Shown piece by piece: positions 26,572 to 38,288 of a stretch of DNA of 64,000 nucleotides; position 1 is the first letter of the stretch, and the number at the start of each line of letters is the position of its first letter. The translations under genes were made by a program, and so were the position numbers. Source of the DNA: CAYLNK01 sp964384675 (lineage in GTDB: Bacteria; Acidobacteriota; Thermoanaerobaculia; UBA5066). The stretch spans positions 1 to 64,000 of the forward strand of contig CAYLNK010000003.1 of the NCBI GenBank assembly GCA_964384675.1, given 5' to 3'. The notes beneath the pieces are model-generated. The model saw nothing but the letters and a program-made list of their open reading frames with translations, did no database searches and had not been told where the DNA came from.

Positions 26572-27774
26572 ATGCACGTCGCGCTCGTCCTCCCCCTCCT
26601 TGCCGCGGTTGCCGCCCCCCCGCCCGCGGGACACTTCCACGCGACCCTGGTCCCGACGCCGGGGCAGGAGGTCGGCTTCGAGATCCGCGTCTCCCGGAAG
26701 GGCCGGGGCCTCTCCGCGACTCTGATCAACGGCTCGCACGAGGCTCCGTTCACGTCCGCGGCCTGGGACGGCACCGACCTGACGCTCGCCCTGGCGCACT
26801 TCGACGCGTCGATCGTGGCCCACCCGGTGCCCGGCGGCCTCGAGGGAATCTACGAGCGGACGACGGCGGCCGGAAGGGTGGAGGTGCCGTTCCGGGCGAG
26901 TCGGACGGCCCCGAGGCCCCCGGCGCTCGCCGCGGGCTCGACGTCGCTGAGCGGGGACTGGGCCGTGGAGATCGGAGGTGCCGGCTCGCTCGAGAAGACC
27001 CACGGCGTCTTCACGCAGAAGGGGAGCGCCCTCTCCGGGACTCTGCTGACGACGACGGGCGACTACGGCCCGCTACACGGTACGTTCGACGGCAAGGCGC
27101 TCGTCCTCACGGTCTTCGACGGGGTCCACGTCTACCGTTTCACCGGAGCGCCGCAGCCGGACGGGACGCTGCTCGGCGAGTTCCGGTCGCGGGCCAACCC
27201 GCCCGTCCCGTGGACCGGCCGCCGGCTCACGGTCACGGAAGCGGCGGCGTACCTGCCGGACGGGTTCAGCGTCGTGCGACCGAAGAGCCCCGCGGAGCCG
27301 TACCGCTTCTCGTTCCCGGATTCGAGCGGCAACGTCGTCTCCTCCACGGATCCCCGGTTCGCCGGCAAGCCGATCCTCGTGGCGTTCATGGGCACCTGGT
27401 GCCCGAACTGCAACGACGAGGCGCCGGTCCTGAAGGAGCTGTACGCGACGTACCGGGCCAGGGGGCTGGAGGTCGTCTCGCTCGCCTTCGAGTACACGGA
27501 CGACGTCGAGCGGAGCCGCCGGCAGGTGAAGCGCTTCCTGGCGCGATACGGCATCGAGCATCCCGTGCTGATCGCCGGGACGACGAAGTCGGCCCCGAGC
27601 TCGGAAGCGATGACCCAGCTGGACGGCTGGCAGGGCTACCCGACGACCCTCTTTCTGGACCGCTCTCACAGGGTGGTGAAGATCCACTCCGGCTTCGACG
27701 GGCCGGCGACCGGAGCCCGGTTCGCCACGCTGAAGAAGGAGATGGCCGAGGCGGTGGAGGCGCTGCTCCGGTAG
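26572..27774 (+). CDS. Exported TlpA-like thioredoxin with N-terminal beta domains
   Basis: A 400-residue protein. A short signal peptide (about 1-16) is followed by two lipocalin-like beta domains (about 20-115 and 123-220), the second with SGDWAVEIGGAGSLEKTHGV and TTGDYGPLHGTFDGKALVL. A thioredoxin domain spans about residues 240-400, with the redox motif WCPNC in VAFMGTWCPNCNDEAPVLKE and the cis-Pro in GYPTTLFLD. It should act as a periplasmic disulfide reductase. The beta domains may bind the substrate. ATG 26572 follows TGGAGC. Confidence 0.85.
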   Translation: MHVALVLPLLAAVAAPPPAGHFHATLVPTPGQEVGFEIRVSRKGRGLSATLINGSHEAPFTSAAWDGTDLTLALAHFDASIVAHPVPGGLEGIYERTTAAGRVEVPFRASRTAPRPPALAAGSTSLSGDWAVEIGGAGSLEKTHGVFTQKGSALSGTLLTTTGDYGPLHGTFDGKALVLTVFDGVHVYRFTGAPQPDGTLLGEFRSRANPPVPWTGRRLTVTEAAAYLPDGFSVVRPKSPAEPYRFSFPDSSGNVVSSTDPRFAGKPILVAFMGTWCPNCNDEAPVLKELYATYRARGLEVVSLAFEYTDDVERSRRQVKRFLARYGIEHPVLIAGTTKSAPSSEAMTQLDGWQGYPTTLFLDRSHRVVKIHSGFDGPATGARFATLKKEMAEAVEALLR

Positions 27775-27778
27775 GGCC

Positions 27779-29251
27779 TCAATCCTCCCGGTGGTAGTTC
27801 GGGGCTTCCTTCGTGATGATCACGTCGTGGGCGTGGCTCTCCTTGAGCCCGGCGGCCGTGATCCGCACGAAGCGCGACTTGCTGGCGAGCTCCGCCAGAG
27901 TCCCGGCGCCGACGAGGCCCATCCCGGCCCGCACGCCGCCCGAGATCTGGTCGAGGAGCGTCCCGAGCGATCCCTTGTACGGCACCATCCCCTCGATGCC
28001 CTCCGGCACCAGCTTCTTCGGCTCGTCCGCCGCGTCCTGGAAGTAGCGGTCGGCGGAGCCCTTCCGCATCGCGCCGATCGAGCCCATGCCGCGGTAGGCC
28101 TTGAAGGTGCGGCCCTGGTACAGGATCGTCTCGCCCGGCGCCTCGTCGGTGCCGGCGAAGAGACTGCCGATCATCACGGACTGCGCCCCCGCGGCGAGCG
28201 CCTTGGTGACGTCGCCCGAGAACTTGATTCCCCCGTCCGCCACGAGAGGGACTCTGGACTTGCCGACTCCCTTCACGCATTCGCGGATGGCGTGGATCTG
28301 GGGCACGCCGGCGCCGGTGACGACGCGGGTCGTGCAGATCGATCCGGGCCCGATCCCGACCTTGACCGCGTCTGCGCCGCGGCGCACCAGGTCGCGGGCC
28401 CCTTCCGCGGTGGCGACGTTGCCGGCGAGCACCGGCGTCGACGGGAACTTCCGCTTCAGCATCTTCAGGGCCTCGAGCACGCCCTCGCTGTGGCCGTGGG
28501 ACGAGTCGAGGCAGAGGAGGTCGACCTTCGCCTGGATCAGCTCGCGGGCGCGGTCCACGAGGTCCGCGTTGGCGCCCACGGCCGCCGCCACGCGGAGCCG
28601 TCCGAGCGAGTCCTTGCAGGCGTTCGGGTACTTGATCTGCTTCTGGATGTCCTTGACCGTGATCAGGCCCTTCAGGTTCCCGGCCTTGTCGATGACGAGG
28701 AGCTTCTCGATCCGGTGCCGGTGGAGGAGCTCCTTGGCCTGCTCGAGCGTGGTGCCGGGCGCGCAGGTGACCAGGTTCTCCTTCGTCATCCGCTCCGAGA
28801 TCGGGAGGTCCATGCGCGTCTCGAACCGCAGGTCGCGGTTCGTCAGGATCCCGACCAGCTTCCCGCGGTCGTCGACGACGGGGACGCCGGAGATCCGGAA
28901 GTTCGCCATCACCTCGAGCGCCTCGGAGATCTTCTGAGTCGGCCGGCAGGTGACGGGGTCGACGATCATCCCGCTCTCCGAGCGCTTGACCTTGTCGACC
29001 TCGGAGGCCTGGGCGGCGATCTCGAGGTTCTTGTGCACGACCCCCATCGCCCCGTTCTGGGCCATCGCGATCGCGAGGCGCGACTCGGTGACGGTGTCCA
29101 TCGCCGCCGAGAGGAGCGGGATGTTGAGGGTGATGTCGCCGGTCAGGCGCGTCCGGAGGTCCGTGTCGGAGGGGTGGACCTTCGAGCGCGCGGGCAGGAG
29201 GAGGACGTCGTCGAAGGTGAGGGCGAGGGGGATCTCCTGGTCGTTGATCAT
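27779..29251 (-). CDS. guaB: Inosine-5'-monophosphate dehydrogenase
   Basis: A 490-residue enzyme of guanine nucleotide synthesis that oxidises IMP to XMP. The (beta/alpha)8 barrel is interrupted by a CBS pair (about residues 95-205). FDDVLLLPARS is the N-terminal signature. The catalytic Cys lies in GIGPGSICTTRVV, and GSLFAGTDEAPGE and GMGSI follow. The C-terminal HAHDVII region is present. ATG 29251 follows an AGGTGG Shine-Dalgarno. It is convergent with the TlpA-like gene with a 4-nt gap. Confidence 0.97.
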   Translation of the reverse strand: MINDQEIPLALTFDDVLLLPARSKVHPSDTDLRTRLTGDITLNIPLLSAAMDTVTESRLAIAMAQNGAMGVVHKNLEIAAQASEVDKVKRSESGMIVDPVTCRPTQKISEALEVMANFRISGVPVVDDRGKLVGILTNRDLRFETRMDLPISERMTKENLVTCAPGTTLEQAKELLHRHRIEKLLVIDKAGNLKGLITVKDIQKQIKYPNACKDSLGRLRVAAAVGANADLVDRARELIQAKVDLLCLDSSHGHSEGVLEALKMLKRKFPSTPVLAGNVATAEGARDLVRRGADAVKVGIGPGSICTTRVVTGAGVPQIHAIRECVKGVGKSRVPLVADGGIKFSGDVTKALAAGAQSVMIGSLFAGTDEAPGETILYQGRTFKAYRGMGSIGAMRKGSADRYFQDAADEPKKLVPEGIEGMVPYKGSLGTLLDQISGGVRAGMGLVGAGTLAELASKSRFVRITAAGLKESHAHDVIITKEAPNYHRED

Positions 29252-29301
29252 TCGAGCCCACCTGCGGATCGGGGCGACGCCGTCTTCTCGCTCATGCGGC
29301 T

Positions 29302-30592
29302 TCATACCACGGAGGCGCCGGGGGGGCGCAAGGTGCGGCGCAGGAGCTGGGCCGTCCAGCCCAGGGTCACCAGCCAGGCCACGAGGTACAACCCGTCCTT
29401 GGTCCCGCCGACGAGGAATCCCGTGTAGGCGAACGCCGCCGCCACGGTGTAGAGGAACGCCCAGCGCCGTTCCGCCCTCCGGGGGGCGAAGGCGAGCGGC
29501 CACTGGAGCATCTGCACGCTCCATCCCGCCGTCACGGAGAGGAAGACGAGCGCGCTCAGCCGGCTCGCGGCGAGGCCGTCGCCGTGGCGTCGGGACGCGA
29601 GGAGCCCCGCCGCAGACGACAGCAGGAGGGCGGCGTACGACGCGATCGCCGTGGCCACGCGTGCCACCTCGATGCCGGCAGCGCCGAGCACGAAGACCCA
29701 GCCCCAGGATCCCGTGAACGAGCGGTATTTCAAGACGTGAGCCTGCACGTTCAGCGGCGACATCAGGTAGTAGGGTAGGAGGAAGAGGACGAAAGGGAGG
29801 GGAACGAGCAGGGCGTTGCGCAGGGCGGGCCGAGCGGTCCGCGCGAGTCCGACGAACGCTCCCGCGAAAACGAGAGAAACCTGCTTCACCGCGATTCCCA
29901 GCCCCGCGACGAGCGCGGACGCTTTCGAGGGAGCGGCTGGCGATCGGGACGCCAGGGCGAGGGCGCCGACGAAGATCGATATCGACAGGTTGTCGAACTG
30001 GCCGTGGATCGAGCTGGTGGCGATGGCGACTGGGTTCACCCACCAGGCGAGCGCGACGAGCCGAGCCCGGCGCGTACCGCTGGGGCGGCTCGCTGCGTAG
30101 AGCGCCGCCGCGAGCCCGGCGTCCCCCAGGATCGTGACGAGCCGGAAGCCCATGTGCGGGTCGAGGGCGAGCCGCCGGCTCAGGGAGTCGGCGGCGTCGA
30201 GGAGCCCGAACCAGATGGGGCCGTAGTTGTAGCGCCAGGTCGCCTCGTAGACGATCTCGCCCCGGCGGAGGGCCTCGACGACGAGCGCGTAGGACCGGAG
30301 GTCGAAGTTGAGCGGCGCGGTGCCGGCGAGCGCGACGCGCAGGGCGAGGCCGGCGAGCGAGGCGATGAGGAGGAGGGGCCAGGAGCGCCAGCTGCGGGCG
30401 GCCTGATCGGCGAGGAGCATCGAGGCCGCCGAACCGCAGAGATACAGGACGACGCCCATGGCCGGGGTCCGCAGAGCAGGGCCGAGCGCACCCGCATACC
30501 CGAGGAAGCCGGCCGTGGCGGCGCAGGCCAGGAGGCCGGCCAGGAGGGGACGGGCTCCGGGCCCGGGAAAGGAATGGCCTCGGCTTCCGGGA

Positions 30593-30612
<20 letters not shown>
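29302..30612 (-). CDS. GT-C-type membrane glycosyltransferase
   Basis: A 436-residue protein with about 10-12 hydrophobic segments. NFDLRSYALV supplies the acidic residue of the first periplasmic loop, and NPVAIATSSIHGQFDNLS is a conserved motif shared with GT-C mannosyl- and glucosyltransferases (ALG6/PIG-M-like and GT87). It probably transfers a sugar from a polyprenyl-phosphate donor on the outside. ATG 30612 overlaps the secA end by 20 nt. The first 20 residues are Gly/Pro-rich, so a later start is possible. Confidence 0.78.
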
Positions 30613-33466
<2,854 letters not shown>

Positions 33467-33643
33467 GCTGCTCTTGGGCGCGCCTCGGCTGCTGCCTTAC
33501 GCGCAAAACGGGGATGCTACCAGAGGAATTCCGGGAGACCCCCGGTTCGACCCCGGAAGCCGAGGGAGGTCCTGACGAGGTCCGAGGGCCGGGCCGCGGA
33601 GTCCGGCCGCGAATGAAGGGATCCAGCCGAAAGGAGGGGGCAC

Positions 33644-33672
33644 GGGGGAGGACCGGGCGGCGGTCCTCCCCC
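33644..33672 (-). terminator. Hairpin after the M23 peptidase gene
   Basis: A perfect 12-bp stem, GGGGGAGGACCG / CGGTCCTCCCCC, with a 5-nt loop, ending 3 nt from the M23 stop on the minus strand. It separates that gene from secA. The remaining 33467-33643 is presumably the secA promoter and leader; I see no clear box pair there. Confidence 0.72.
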
Positions 33673-33675
33673 GAA

Positions 33676-34554
33676 CTAGAACGCGTTCAGGACGTAGTCG
33701 AGGGGGTTCACCGCCCGACCGTCCCTCTGCACCTCGTAGTGCAGGTGCGGGCCGGTCGATCGCCCCGAGGAGCCGACGAGGCCGATCATGTCGCCCCGCT
33801 TCACGCGCTGACCCTCGAACACGCGAGCCGCCTCGAGGTGACCGTAGAGGGTCGAGACGCCGTACCCGTGCGCGATCACGACGTTTCGCCCGTAGCCCTT
33901 CTCCCACGAGACCTTCACGACGGTCCCGTTCGCCGGTGCCAGAATCCGGTTTCCCGCCGGCGTGGAGATGTCGATACCGGTGTGGAATTCCTGCTGACCC
34001 GTGAAGGGGTCCTCTCGGAGGCCGTAACCCGCCGACAGGACGCCGGCCGTCGGGGCCAGCGTCGGCGTCAGCGCCAGCTCGTCGACCTGGGTGGTGAGCT
34101 TCCGCTCCACCTGGGAGAGCCGCGTCGAGAGGAGCGCTCCGCGCCGGCCCGCCTCGGCCATGCCGGCCTCGGAGGCGGCGGCCGCATCGACGGGTACGGC
34201 GGTGAGACCGCCGACGCCGCCCGTACCCGTGTCGTGAACGCCCGAAAGCCCGGCCACGATCGAGAGGCGCCGGGTCTTCTCCTCGAATTCGATCAACTGC
34301 TTCTCGATCGTCTCGAGCTTGGCGTTCAGCTGGGAGGCGCGGCGGCGGAGGTCCTGGTTCTCCGCCATCAACGCGCTCGCCTCGCGGTTCCGCCGGAACG
34401 AGCGAATCCAGAGGCCGGAGAACGCCACACCGAGAAGGGCCGAAAGGAGGACACCCGACGCGACACTGTAGAGCAGCCGCGACGAGACGCGGTACTGGCG
34501 GAAGCGTGCGCGCGAGTGTGGGACGAAGATGATCGTGTGCTCTTTCCGAGTCAT
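33676..34554 (-). CDS. M23-family (LytM) endopeptidase, membrane-anchored
   Basis: A 292-residue protein. One transmembrane helix (about 30-50) is followed by a coiled coil (about 58-97, EASALMAENQDLRRRASQL). A flexible Gly/Ala linker leads to the LytM domain (about 170-292). Zinc ligands are visible in FHTGIDIS (HxxxD) and in PHLHYEV. The GYGLREDPFTG and STLYGHL segments are typical. It should cleave peptidoglycan cross-bridges or activate an amidase in the periplasm. A good promoter lies upstream and a strong hairpin downstream, so it is probably monocistronic. Confidence 0.93.
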   Translation of the reverse strand: MTRKEHTIIFVPHSRARFRQYRVSSRLLYSVASGVLLSALLGVAFSGLWIRSFRRNREASALMAENQDLRRRASQLNAKLETIEKQLIEFEEKTRRLSIVAGLSGVHDTGTGGVGGLTAVPVDAAAASEAGMAEAGRRGALLSTRLSQVERKLTTQVDELALTPTLAPTAGVLSAGYGLREDPFTGQQEFHTGIDISTPAGNRILAPANGTVVKVSWEKGYGRNVVIAHGYGVSTLYGHLEAARVFEGQRVKRGDMIGLVGSSGRSTGPHLHYEVQRDGRAVNPLDYVLNAF

Positions 34555-34613
34555 CTTTCCTCACTGGACGGCCCGGTCGGGGCGCCCGCTCGCTAGTCGT
34601 TAAGGCCCGGTGA

Positions 34614-34641
34614 ATTCTATGGGCGGCTGAGGGTGAGTCAA
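34614..34641 (-). promoter_or_regulatory. Sigma-70-type promoter of the M23 gene
   Basis: On the minus strand, TTGACT (34636-34641), a 16-nt spacer and TAGAAT (34614-34619). The start codon is 59 nt further on. The surrounding 34555-34728 is noticeably AT-richer than its flanks and holds no gene. Confidence 0.7.
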
Positions 34642-34728
34642 GCCGAAAACTCCGAATTCGACAAGTGTCTCGTTTTCAGTGAATTACGTCGAGATCGAGC
34701 CGCGCCGAGCGCGTTCCGGACGGGCTGC

Positions 34729-36246
34729 CTATCGGCTCGTCCGGGCCGGCCGGAAGCGCAGTGCCTCGGCCACGTCCGGAGCCCCGACGGTCTCGCGGGC
34801 CGCGAGGTCCGCGATCGTGCGCGCGACCCGGAGCACCCGCGAATGCGAACGCGCGGACAGGCCGAGCCGTTCGACCGCGCATTCCAGCAGCCGCACACCC
34901 TCGGCGTCGGGCCTCGTGGTCGACTTCGCGAGCCGGGCCGGGAGCGCCGCGTTCGTCAGACGCGCGTCACCGCTCCGGTCCAGCTGGCGGCGCCTGGCTC
35001 CCTCGACGCGCCCGCGAACGGCCGACGTCGGCTCGCCGTCGGCGTCGCTCGACAGGTCCGCCGCTGGCAGCGACGGCACGTCCACGTGGAGGTCGATCCG
35101 GTCGAGCAGCGGGCCGGAGATCTTCCGGGAGTACCGCGCGACCTCGCGGTCGGAGCACCGGCATTCGTGGCGCGGCGCTCCTCGGAAGCCGCACGGACAA
35201 GGGTTCATCGCCGCGACGAGGATGAAGCGGGCCGGGAATCGACGGGCTCCCGCCACACGCGAGACCGTGACGTAGCCCTCTTCCAGGGGCTCCCGGAGCG
35301 CCTCCAGGACGTCGCGGCGAAACTCGGGCAGCTCGTCCAGGAAGAGAACCCCGCCGTGGGCGAGCGACAGCTCGCCGGGCTGCGGATCGGAGCCGCCGCC
35401 CGTGAGCGCGGCGGCGGAAGCGCCGTGATGGGGGGAACGGAACGGACGGGACCAGACGAGCCCGGCCCCGGCCGGAAGCCGACCGGCGACGCTGTGGACC
35501 TTCGTCACCTCGAGAGCCTCCTCCAGGGACGGGGGCGGCAGGAGCCCGGGGAGCCGGCGCGCGAGCATCGTCTTGCCGGAGCCCGGCGGACCGCTGAAGA
35601 GGATGTTGTGCCCACCGGCCGCCGCGATCTCGAGCGCCCTCCGCGCCAGGAGCTGGCCTCTCACGTCGCGGAGGTCGGCCTCGGGAACCGTGCCCGCGAG
35701 CGGCGGTCGCGGCCGCCAGACCGGTATCGGCTCCCGGCCGGCGAGGTGCGCCAGCGCGGCGCCGACGTGCGGAACCGGCAGGACCGAGGCCGCGGGCAGG
35801 CAGGCGGCCTCCTCGGCGTTCTCGGGCGGGACGAAAACGGTCGAGCGTCCCGCACGGATCGACTCCTCGACGGCCGGAAGCACGCCGGGGACCGGTCTCA
35901 AGGCTCCGTCGAGCGACAGCTCGCCGAGGAAGGTGGCGCCCGCGAGCGACCTGGCCGGCAGGTCGCCATTGGCGGCCAGGATCGCGAGCGCCACGGCGAG
36001 ATCGAGACCGCTCCCGCTCTTCGGGAGGTCCGCGGGCGCGAGGTTCACGAGCACACTGCGGGAGGGGAGCGGAAAGCCGATCTGCCGGAGGGCGCTCTTG
36101 ATCCGCTCGCGGCTCTCCCGCACCGCGGCGTCGGGGAGGCCGACGAGAGTGAGGCCCGGAAGGCCGGCCCCGATCGCGGCCTCGACCACCACCGTCCGTC
36201 CCTCGAGCCCGACGACGACGGCCGAGTGGGCCCGGGCCACAGACAC
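34729..36246 (-). CDS. comM: YifB/ComM-family Mg-chelatase-like AAA+ ATPase
   Basis: A 505-residue protein with an N-terminal Lon-protease-like S5 fold (GLEGRTVVVEAAIGAGLPG, LVGLPDAAVRES). The Mg-chelatase ATPase core follows: Walker A GPPGSGKTML (about residue 220) and Walker B GVLFLDELPEF. CPCG...C-R-C zinc-type cysteines lie near residue 350. ComM is a branch-migration helicase that helps integrate DNA in natural transformation. The start is GTG, 4 nt after the MltD-like gene. Confidence 0.94.
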   Translation of the reverse strand: MSVARAHSAVVVGLEGRTVVVEAAIGAGLPGLTLVGLPDAAVRESRERIKSALRQIGFPLPSRSVLVNLAPADLPKSGSGLDLAVALAILAANGDLPARSLAGATFLGELSLDGALRPVPGVLPAVEESIRAGRSTVFVPPENAEEAACLPAASVLPVPHVGAALAHLAGREPIPVWRPRPPLAGTVPEADLRDVRGQLLARRALEIAAAGGHNILFSGPPGSGKTMLARRLPGLLPPPSLEEALEVTKVHSVAGRLPAGAGLVWSRPFRSPHHGASAAALTGGGSDPQPGELSLAHGGVLFLDELPEFRRDVLEALREPLEEGYVTVSRVAGARRFPARFILVAAMNPCPCGFRGAPRHECRCSDREVARYSRKISGPLLDRIDLHVDVPSLPAADLSSDADGEPTSAVRGRVEGARRRQLDRSGDARLTNAALPARLAKSTTRPDAEGVRLLECAVERLGLSARSHSRVLRVARTIADLAARETVGAPDVAEALRFRPARTSR

Positions 36247-36250
36247 AGGA

Positions 36251-38248
36251 TCAGCCCTGGCTCGGTCCTTCGGCGGGGCGGGAGGTGATCTGGAGCCGCC
36301 GGCCCTCCCGCAGGGGCTCCCGCCGCCCCAGCCGGTTCCGGCGGCGGAGGTCGTCGACCGACACCCCGTAGCGCTCGGCGATCCCGTAGAGCGTCTCGCC
36401 GCGGCGGACCGTGTGGACGACCCGCGTGGGGGGGTGCCTGGGAGCCCGTTTCGTCTGGTCGGACGACGAGCTGGCGGATGCCGCCAGCTGCGGGCTGCTC
36501 GAGGGCGGGACCTGCCCGCTCGCCCGACGCGGCTCGGGCCGGACGTCGGAGAAACCCTCGGCCGGGATGTCGATCCGGCTCGGCAGAGGGCGCGGAGTCG
36601 GCACGGCCGGAGACGTGAGGGTCGTCGTGTACGGGGCGACGTCGGCCGCGCTCGTGACGGCGGAGGCCGGTGTGGGGAGCGCCCGGATTTCCCCGCGCGG
36701 ACGCGCCTGCAGCTCGGGCTGAAAATCGGCTGCCTCGATCCGGTCGAGCCGGTCGAGCCGGGCGGGGGCGCGAGGGGCGGGCCTCTTTACCGGGACGACG
36801 AGCGTCATCCCCTTGCGGAGCCTGGACGATGGGGTGAGCTCGTTCCAGTCGCACAGCTCGGCCACGGTGACCTGGTACCGCGCGGCCACCTTGGCGACGG
36901 TGTCGCCTTTCCGGGCCGCGACGCGCCTCTCCTCGAGCTCGGGCGCGGCCGGGAGCGAGGCGAGCCGCGGAGCCAGGAGGCGAGCGCCGCCGAGCGGAAC
37001 ACGGAGCGTGTACCGGTCCACACCGTGCGGCGTCGTGCGGCCCTTCAGCTCGCTGTTGAGGAGGCGGAGGTCCTCGATCCCGATTCCCATCGCCTCGGCG
37101 ACCCGGGCGAGATCGACGGGACGGGTCACGTCGACGGTCTCGAAGGTGAGCGGCGGATCGGGGACGACGTCGAAGCCGTAGCGCGCGGGCTCCTTGGCGA
37201 TCAGTGCGGCGGCCAGCACGAAAGGCACGTAGTCCCGGGTCTCCCGGTGCAGGTTGTCGCGGGCCGAGAGCTCCCAGTAGTCCCGGGCGCCGGAGCGCTG
37301 GAGACCTCGGAGGATGCGACCCTCGCCCGCGTCGTAGGCGGCCATCGCCAGGTGCCAGTCCCCGAACATCTCGTAGAGGTCGCGGAGGTAGCTGGCGGCC
37401 GCCAGGGTCGACTTGACCGGGTCGCTCCGCTCGTCGAAGAGCTTGGTCTTCCGGAGACCGTACCGCTTGGCGGTGCCGTCGATGAACTGCCAGAAACCGT
37501 GCGCCGCCTTCCGGGAGTGGGCCTGGTGCTTGAAGGCAGACTCGATCATGGCGATGTAGATGAGGTCCTGGGGCATGCCGCGCTCCTTGAGGAGCGACCT
37601 CATCATGGTCTCGTAGCGGCCCAGCCTCTGGAGAGCACCCGCGAAGGCCTGTGGCGTGCGGAACTGGTAGAAGGCGACGGCCCGCAAGACCTGCTCGTTG
37701 AGGACGATCGGGATATCGAACAGGGCTCCGGATGCCGCGGCGGTGGCCTCCCGCTTCACGGTCTCGACCTCTTCCTCCGTGGCGGCTGGGGAGGCGGCGA
37801 TCAGGGTGTCGCGGGTGTTCTCGACCGGGGGGCGGTCCTCGATCTCGGTCGAGCGCTCGATCAACGTGCGGTACAGGAGGACGCTGTCGTAGAGCTGCTC
37901 GGCGAAGGCGGCATCCGAGGCGTCGCCGGCCCGGGCCGCGCCCCGGAAGCTCTCGAGCGCCTCGTGGAACTCGAGCCGGGCACAGTCGGAGTCCCCGGCC
38001 AGAGCCAAGGCCTTGCCGCGGTAGAAGTGAGACGACGCCGTCTCCCGCGCCGTGGGCACGGCCGGGGCCGCTGCCGGCGGGGCTTCGTTCGAGGTCCGGA
38101 CCATCGAGGGCGACGTTGAGCAGCCCGCCCCGGTCAAGGCGGCCGCCAGGCCACACAGGAGAAGCGCCCGCGGGGGCGGAGCCTCCCGTGGCGATTGGGG
38201 GCGGGGGGGCACGGCGGGATTCGGCCAGAGGGGGTCCGGCGGCGTCAA
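36251..38248 (-). CDS. MltD-like membrane-bound lytic transglycosylase with LysM domains
   Basis: A protein of about 665 residues. A lipobox LTGAGC (Cys about residue 43) indicates a lipoprotein. A helical region is followed by the SLT domain (about 170-320) with catalytic Glu in AMIESAFKHQAHSRKAAHGF and then AAYDAGEGRI. At least two clear LysM domains follow (VARKGDTVAKVAARYQV and HTVRRGETLYGIAERYGV). It cuts glycan strands and binds peptidoglycan. The TTG start at 38248 gives a proline-rich leader; GTG 38212 would give a shorter signal peptide and may be correct. Confidence 0.88.
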   Translation of the reverse strand: MTPPDPLWPNPAVPPRPQSPREAPPPRALLLCGLAAALTGAGCSTSPSMVRTSNEAPPAAAPAVPTARETASSHFYRGKALALAGDSDCARLEFHEALESFRGAARAGDASDAAFAEQLYDSVLLYRTLIERSTEIEDRPPVENTRDTLIAASPAATEEEVETVKREATAAASGALFDIPIVLNEQVLRAVAFYQFRTPQAFAGALQRLGRYETMMRSLLKERGMPQDLIYIAMIESAFKHQAHSRKAAHGFWQFIDGTAKRYGLRKTKLFDERSDPVKSTLAAASYLRDLYEMFGDWHLAMAAYDAGEGRILRGLQRSGARDYWELSARDNLHRETRDYVPFVLAAALIAKEPARYGFDVVPDPPLTFETVDVTRPVDLARVAEAMGIGIEDLRLLNSELKGRTTPHGVDRYTLRVPLGGARLLAPRLASLPAAPELEERRVAARKGDTVAKVAARYQVTVAELCDWNELTPSSRLRKGMTLVVPVKRPAPRAPARLDRLDRIEAADFQPELQARPRGEIRALPTPASAVTSAADVAPYTTTLTSPAVPTPRPLPSRIDIPAEGFSDVRPEPRRASGQVPPSSSPQLAASASSSSDQTKRAPRHPPTRVVHTVRRGETLYGIAERYGVSVDDLRRRNRLGRREPLREGRRLQITSRPAEGPSQG

Positions 38249-38288
38249 GCGAAATCGACGCGCGCCCGACTTGCCGGGAGGCCGGGGG

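Noticed and set aside
24991..27774. A 927-residue plus-strand frame ending in the thioredoxin domain
   Set aside because: The upstream 527 residues are Arg-rich out-of-frame translation of rarA. ATG 26572 gives a signal peptide and normal domain order.
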